Source of the DNA: Rutpela maculata
Lineage: Eukaryota > Arthropoda > Insecta > Coleoptera > Cerambycidae
DNA length: 64,000 nucleotides
Reading direction: 5' to 3'
NCBI GenBank assembly: GCA_936432065.2
Contig: OW386287.2
Location: 76,759,804-76,823,803, forward strand
The notes below the pieces were generated by a model. The model ran no database searches and had not been told where the DNA came from. It saw only the letters and a program-made list of their open reading frames with translations. Below, one piece after another: positions 58,701 through 64,000 of this stretch; the stretch's first letter is position 1, and the number at the start of each line of letters is the position of its first letter. The translations under genes were made by a program, and so were the position numbers.

Positions 58701-59699
58701 GCGTAAACAACACGTGATTCATTGGTTACGGATATATTGGTAGACAAAGATTGCTGTCATTCAAAATAACATGGGAATAAATCTAATGATTTTGTCTATA
58801 TTGACTACTTGAAAAGTTTATATAACCCGATTATTATCAAAACGTCTGAGGTTGTCTAGCATGAAGGTTTCTTGTATGTAATTTCCCCAAACTTGCCTTG
58901 AGTTTAAATTTATATTGGAATGTTTAATTTTACTTTCTTGATTGACATTTTAACAAGCTTACCCATGCAAAAAATCAATTTTCAAAGAAAATTATTAAAA
59001 ATGAATTTTCTAGAAAACGGTCAAGAGAATGATTTCAGGATTTACGGGAATTGTTTCAGGACAGATCAAACTACCATTTCCCATGGGAATTGAGAGAGTG
59101 CATGCATATTTCATTTAAAGGTGGTTCTAGTCTACTGTGCATGTATTACAGATATGGCCCAATTTCAATAGGAATTATTGTACTATGCTGTTTTACATAC
59201 ATTCCAAATTGTACGGAATGTAATCGTGTTTACAAGAAATGGTATACACACACATACATATACACGCACGCACACACCTACAGACACAAAAACATTTTTT
59301 ATTCGATATTTGAGTTCAGTCTGTTATGAAACGGATATCTGTACAACAAATTTTTTCCACGATTATTAAAATTTTTTTTTCAATTTATAATAGAGATAGA
59401 ATGCAGTTAAAAGATATACAATTCATAGAAACATTATTGTAGAAAATTTAGTCAGCTTTAATTTTGCATATAGCCACTTTTTGATTATGGCTAACCGTTT
59501 TCGAGATATGAGCGAAAAACCAAAAACCGAGACCTTCTTCGTGCCCCCTACATTCCCCGCACCTCCTGTTTGGTATGTTTATCTCCTAAATAGTCCAAAT
59601 AGTCCAAAAATTGTGATCTCGGCATTTTCCTCTAGAAACCATTCATTGACAGGACTAATATGAAAATTTCAAGAAAATTTTCGGAAGTTCACTTTGGAC

Positions 59700-59970
59700 G
59701 CATTTCGACCAAAAGCTGAAGAAAGTAAAAACTAGAACACCATCAACTACTGCTACCCTTCGTGTAAGATAGTACTTAGAACTTCCTCACTGTGAAAGAC
59801 ATGAGAGTCCTCTGGAATTCTGGGAAAAGTACAAATATATACTGCCCGAACTGTACCGATTGCATTTACAATATTTATGTGTACCTGCAACGTCAGTTCC
59901 AAGTGAAAGACTATTTTCCATATTGGGCCAACTAGCCAATATTCGTAGGAATAGACTTTTGCCAACATGA
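59700..59970 (+). pseudogene. hAT transposase C-terminus (dimerisation domain)
   Basis: One frame without an ATG runs 'KVKTRTPSTTATLRVR', a TAG, 'YLELPHCERHESPLEFWEKY', then 'LCVPATSVPSERLFSILGQ' and 'IRRNRLLPT' before TGA at 59968. 'FWEK', 'VPATSVPSERLFS' and 'RRNRL' are the diagnostic blocks of the hAT C-terminal dimerisation region, needed for transposase assembly in the nucleus. Only about 85 codons remain; the catalytic part has been lost, and the fold-back element ends about 35 bp upstream. Confidence 0.88.
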
Positions 59971-59989
59971 TTCTGTTCTTGTAGTTTTT

Positions 59990-60455
59990 TTGATTAAATA
60001 AGTATCTGTGTATTATTCATTTGTATCTGTTTTTTTTATATTTTGAAGCCTTGTTATTTTTCTTTCGTTTTAAACAAAGTATTTTTCTATTATGTTTTTT
60101 ATATTTATTGAAGTAAAATTATTTTTTTTTGTCTACATATTTTTTTTAGATTAATATTACTGTATTATTTATTTGTACCTGAAGTTTTTTATATGTAGGA
60201 GTCATGTTATTTTTTTTTAGTTTGAAATGAAATATTTTGTTGTTTTTTTATATTCACTGAAAGAATATTTCATTTATGTTTAAATATTTTTTTTAGATTA
60301 ATATAGCAGTGTATTTATTTGTACCTATGGTTTTTTATATTTTGATATTTTGTTATTTTTCTTTTGTATAAAAAAAACATTAGTTGGGTTTTTATGTTTA
60401 TTGAATGAATATTATTTAATTTATGTTCTACAATAAAAGAGTATTATTACCTGCC
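59990..60455. repeat. Three degenerate ~150-bp tandem units
   Basis: 'gattaa(t)ata', 'attatttatttgtacct', 'gttttttatat', 'tgttattttt' and 'ttattgaa(t)gaat' recur in the same order from about 59991, 60150 and 60297. It follows the hAT coding relic and may belong to its 3' region. Confidence 0.65.
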
Positions 60456-60718
60456 ATTTTTTCATTTTTGACTACCGTTAGCAATTGCATAACAATTTTT
60501 CGAAACATATTAAAAGAAATTCTTTAAGTGCCTACGACACCATATTCCATGTGAGGCATTCCGACTTATCCTGATCTGTCAACAATCGCGACCGATAGTG
60601 GTGGCGACACCTCCTGTTTTTACTGTATATTTTTCCAGAGCAGCAAGCTTGACATTTGTTTTGTGCTTAACATTAATTCGAGTATATTATTGGGATGAAA
60701 TTTTAATACTCGTAATCA

Positions 60719-60785
60719 GAGATGGGTAAACTCTGGGAGCTTCCAAGAAGTTTTCCTGGAAACTTTCCATTGGGAATATTGATAG
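60719..60785 (+). mobile_element. Isolated hAT-like terminus
   Basis: CAGAGATGGGTAAACTCTGGG begins like a hAT TIR and is followed by short 'aactt'/'ttcc' words. No partner end was found in the window. Confidence 0.35.
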
Positions 60786-61256
60786 CTTATTTTATAGTGA
60801 AATCTGATTCGTGATGACGCAAGATTCATTTTGATACCAAATAAGTGCATATAATTCTATGATTTAAGTGGACTTTTACAGGTTTTTATCAAATAACTGA
60901 TATATGATATACGTTTAGTGTGCTGTACGAAAAATATGGAGCGATTGGGAGATTATATCCTGTAATTTTGTTTGTTTGAATTATTAGGTAATTAAATGTA
61001 AATAAAATGATTTAAAAAATGTGATAAACATGTGATTATAAAATTAAAAATCGAAACATTTGTCATAATACTCATAAATCTAACTCTTTTTTGTGTACAG
61101 TGTAGAAACGGAATTGGGTTGTTGACGAATTTTCAAAAATGGTGAAATATGGTAGTGGAGGCGTTAATTTAGTTATATGTTTAATTTGAAAGAAAAATTC
61201 TAAGCACAGCATATTTAAAAAAAATTATTAAAGTTCGACTATTTGAATGTACCATG

Positions 61257-61868
61257 AAAACGGAAGTGACATCATAACGGCAGTTAGATGTGAAGTTATA
61301 TGCAGAACAGAAGAAGAGGAACAAGTTGGCATTGTTGACAATAAAGAAAATAACCTCAAATGTCAAAATTGAATTTGACATTCAATTAGAAGTTTTTAGC
61401 GCTTCGTATTTATTTTCTTTCAAAATGACTGAGGCAGGATTTATAAAAGCCAATTCTGATATTTTACCTTCTAAAGATATATTTATGGTCAGCGAGTTTT
61501 TAAAAAGAGATGGTCGTTTGAGTATTGCAGAGGGTAGAGGTGCAAAAGCCGTGAGGTACGTTACAGCTATAGTTTTGATTATAAATATTAGAAGAACAGT
61601 TAACCATTCATATTTACGTTCACCATTCATTACTAGAACACTGAAGAAAAGTTATTTCCGGTGAATTGGTGGTATTATTTACACAGTACGGCACAACACA
61701 CCACTTAAACTCAGATTTATCCACAACTTTATGCCGCTAAAATAAACCGAAATATAACCTAGAAACATCAATTGAATTTGATATTAGGTTTGTTCACACA
61801 GCCTGAACTACTAAAAAAAAAAAAAAAAAACTGCAGACTGCCGTTATGTTGTCACCTCCGTTTTAAAG
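61257..61868. mobile_element. Short-TIR unit enclosing an exon candidate
   Basis: AAAACGGAAGTGACATCATA with ACGGCAGT at 61257-61285 is mirrored by ACTGCCGT and TATGTTGTCACCTCCGTTTT at 61843-61867, 28 bp with three mismatches. An A18 run precedes the right end. The exon candidate 61425-61555 lies inside. Confidence 0.55.
61425..61555 (+). CDS. Candidate first coding exon, SWIM/YqaJ-associated family start
   Basis: ATG at 61425 (context CAAAATGA) opens a frame beginning MTEAGFIKANSDILPSKD and continuing 'FMVSEFLKRDGRL' to 'GRGAKAVR', where GTACGT offers a consensus 5' splice site (donor GT at 61556, phase 2). The pattern F-I-x-x-N-x-x-x-LP-x-x-D-x-FM-x-x-EF-x-K resembles the N-terminus of insect proteins that carry a SWIM zinc finger and a YqaJ-type nuclease domain; this assignment comes from memory of the family style and is tentative. 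No second exon was found downstream in the window. Reading on past the donor gives a less convincing tail. Confidence 0.45.
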
Positions 61869-62505
61869 GCATGTATTTTTAAAATTGATATTGTAATATT
61901 ATAAGACTTTATTTTCAACTTTGACATGTTTCCAATGATTTTTTTAGAAAGAATGTTATTGTTAAACACAAATTCTATTAAAATTTTAACTAAGTGCAAC
62001 AACCCAATTGTAGAAGACAAGACGGAAATGAAATAATTTATTTCTCATATTATAGTTATTTAAATCTCATATTATAGTAATTTTGAATCAAAAATCAAAA
62101 ACTTAAATAAATAAAATAATTAATAAATGGTTTAATTTTAACGCTTAAAAAAACTAATAAGTAATATTAATACAAAAATAAATTAATAACATTCATCATA
62201 ATTTCATTTAAATAAATATGTTTCTTTTTTTAATTTTTATTTTCAATGTAACAAAAAAAACAATGCTAAAGTACATTCACCGAGAAACGATAGTGCTAAT
62301 AAAAAAAATAAAAACTGGATTTATGACGTTATGAGGTTATGTTACCAAACTAGAAGTTACTATAGATCGCCATGGTGGCAATTTTAAATTATTAGAACAG
62401 TAGGCCCGTTCAGCTTTTTTTTTTATTTTAGAAATCGAAAGTAGCACATTTTTTTTAAGGCAATGGGGTATTTTCCATTTTTTTTTTAATTCAGTTTCGG
62501 TGATA
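61869..62505. other. AT-rich DNA, no gene seen
   Basis: Poly-A and poly-T runs, nothing recognisable. Confidence 0.4.
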
Positions 62506-63379
62506 TACAGGGTGTCCCACTTAAAACTCCTGGTGCCATTTTCTTGATAACCAAAAGCGATATTTGAATTCTGTAAAAGGTATCTACTAGATAGAATATA
62601 AATGACTTCAGTTTTGAGTAAAAATGGTTATTTTACACATTGATGAGGTGATGGTGTTGAGATGCAAAGAAATATTTATATTCTAGGAACGATGAAATGA
62701 GTTGCGTGAGATGGAAAATTATGTTCTGAGCAACTTTTATGATACGAATAATTTTCGAAAAATCACTGGTTCTCGAGATATTTGAACTTGTATAATTTTT
62801 TTGAATATAAAAATCATCATAACTTAATACATTTTAGACAATTGGGACATTTTTCATAGTGAATCAGGCTCATTTAGATGGTAATGAAACGTTTATTTCA
62901 AAACACATTTTTTTTTTTTTCAAGTAAAACAGGTGGGGCTGCAACTGCTATTTGGAAATTAGAGATTTTGACATTTTTGTTTATTGTGTATTGTCTGATT
63001 TTTGCTTCATGTTTATGTTGTATGTTCTACTAAGTTTTACGCTATAAATTGTAGACATATGAAAAAAATGGGATTTTTGTTACTTGAAAAATTACACTGA
63101 AGTTCAAATATCTCGAAAACAGTAATTTTTCGAAAATTGTTCATATCAAAAAAGTTGCTTAGAATATAATTATCCATCTCATGCAACTCATTTCATCGTT
63201 CCTAGGATCGAAAAATTTCTTTGCATCGCAACGCCATCTATACCTCAATGTGTAAAATAACCCTTTTTACTCAAAACTGAAGTCATTTATATATTCTAGT
63301 AGATACCTTTTACATAATTCAAATATTGCTTTTGGTTATCGAGAAAATGGCGTCGGGAGTTTTAAGTGGAACACTTTTA
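62506..63379. mobile_element. 874-bp inverted-repeat element with TACAGGGTGTCC end
   Basis: The left end TACAGGGTGTCCCACTTAAA is mirrored by TTTAAGTGGAACACTTTTA. The arms pair for about 290 bp ('gccattttcttgataaccaa' with 'ttggttatcgagaaaatggc', 'aacgatgaaatgagttgc' with 'gcaactcatttcatcgtt'). No coding in the centre. It shares its terminal dozen bases with the 20327-25149 element, but not the arm sequence. Confidence 0.8.
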
Positions 63380-63855
63380 ACAATTACTGCATAATCAATT
63401 TAAACCAAAACAATAATTTCTTAAATAAAAATAAGAATACGCCCCTCTAGACACAGATTTCAAATGATTTTATTTGGCGAGAAATAATTTAACCAATCAT
63501 AGACAACTTTCGCTTAGACCGTACCTAACTTATATGAATGCCAAATTGTGTATTACTTACATTATTTTACCTATGACACTTCTATTTTTCTCGATATCTT
63601 GAATATTAATAAATATTATACACATGTATTTAGAAGAAATTAAAAGGTATTTATAGGTATTTATATTTGTTATTATGTAGAAGTTATCTTAAAAATGTAA
63701 ACAAAACTTAAGGCGAGGATTATGCGGCAACATTTCTTGCGTGCCGTCAGCTGACACTTCTTGTCACAATACAAGTGAAAGAGATACATTGGTTAGATTT
63801 ACTTGTTGTCTGTTTATGTGGCGTTTGATTTTTACTTTATCAATAAACTATTAAG
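63380..63855. other. Possible promoter/5' leader of the gene at 63856
   Basis: AT-rich; a somewhat less AT-biased stretch at 63710-63800 precedes the ATG. No TATA element stands out. Confidence 0.3.
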
Positions 63856-64000
63856 ATGGAGTTGAATTTTGTGAAAGGAGATTCGTCCAATTTGCCCAAA
63901 ATTGATTATGACTTGATAGATTCTTTCTATAACAAAATTTGGATTTTTGAAGGGATGGGATCAAAAATATTGGAAGCTTGCCACCAAGTTCTTCGAATAT
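63856..64000 (+). CDS. Partial open frame running off the window
   Basis: ATG at 63856 (context TTAAGATGG) starts a frame open for 48 codons to the window end: it begins MELNFVKGDSSNLPKIDYDL and later has 'GMGSKILEACHQVL'. The first 23 residues align loosely with the start of the exon at 61425 (F-[IV]-K-x-x-S-x-x-LP-x-x-D), which hints at a related N-terminus. The 3' end is outside the window, so gene versus chance frame cannot be settled. No catalytic motif is visible yet. Confidence 0.45.
   Translation, partial: MELNFVKGDSSNLPKIDYDLIDSFYNKIWIFEGMGSKILEACHQVLRI

Larger units (their letters stand above)
56937..59668. mobile_element. 2.7-kb fold-back element with about 750-bp arms
   Basis: Left arm about 56937-58003 (including a 264-bp MITE), right arm about 58966-59668. 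Paired blocks: 'cgaaggtcccggtttttgg' with 'ccaaaaaccgagaccttcttcg', 'aagtggctatatgcaaaatt' with 'aattttgcatatagccactt', 'gggccatatctgtaataca' with 'tgtattacagatatggccc', and 'gtgcatgcactctctcaatt' with 'aattgagagagtgcatgca'. Both arms carry the same GT/CA microsatellite (57387-57431 and 59245-59285). The unpaired 950-bp centre has a GC-rich core (58190-58700). Confidence 0.88.

Noticed and set aside
61382..61630. 82-codon minus-strand frame
   Set aside because: Antisense of the better-supported plus-strand exon at 61425-61555.

Overview
The window looks like arthropod, most probably insect, nuclear DNA. It is AT-rich, has no bacterial-style gene packing, contains spliced-type exon signals, and is filled with eukaryotic transposons: Ty3/gypsy, jockey/R1-like LINEs, a Penelope-like element, hAT, Tc1/IS630-like and a TTAA-flanked piggyBac-type MITE. 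I cannot name the species. Almost every coding trace is a decayed transposon; convincing host coding sequence is limited to a few short exon candidates.

Layout. 1-2965: an interspersed repeat, then a non-autonomous hAT-type element (616-2880, exact 8-bp target duplication) that hosts a large fold-back element (997-2243). 3001-11917: a broken Ty3/gypsy element whose gag-pol was split by a LINE (about 4830-8592). About 11925-18085: a second LINE (B) split by a third (C, 14212-16522, 9-bp target duplication) and by a 147-bp MITE. 19456-30452: an 11-kb element with about 0.55-kb terminal inverted repeats (TIRs) that works like a Russian doll. Inside are a 4.8-kb inverted-repeat element holding further nested inverted repeats and a 108-bp tandem array, a Tc1-like transposon, remnants of a Cys-containing minus-strand gene, and another 1.5-kb element in its right arm. 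31-38 kb: a dead IS630-like transposase and several palindromes. 38.3-46.2 kb: mostly unassigned AT-rich DNA with one compact palindrome (40380-40975). 46.2-51.7 kb: inverted Penelope-like pieces split by a hAT element, then a 2.8-kb CACAG-ended element carrying a TTAA-flanked MITE. 53.0-59.7 kb: two large fold-back elements on either side of two candidate minus-strand terminal exons (55671-55775 and 56343-56393). 59.7-64 kb: a hAT transposase relic, a candidate first exon lying between short inverted repeats (61425-61555), another TACAGGGTGTCC-ended element, and an open reading frame running off the window end (63856 onward).

Main theme. Long-inverted-repeat (fold-back) units make up roughly a third or more of the window, and many are nested. 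Insertion sites can be read exactly in several cases. One family starts TAGTCTAAGAGCT and is flanked by 3-bp duplications; another starts CACAG(G/C)C and is flanked by TAA; a third starts TACAGGGTGTCC. The most interesting candidate for something not routinely described is the TAGTCTAAGAGCT family. Its 11-kb member carries a degenerate gene with a CxxC and a YHxxC motif that is not one of the transposases I recognise and could be the family's own transposase.
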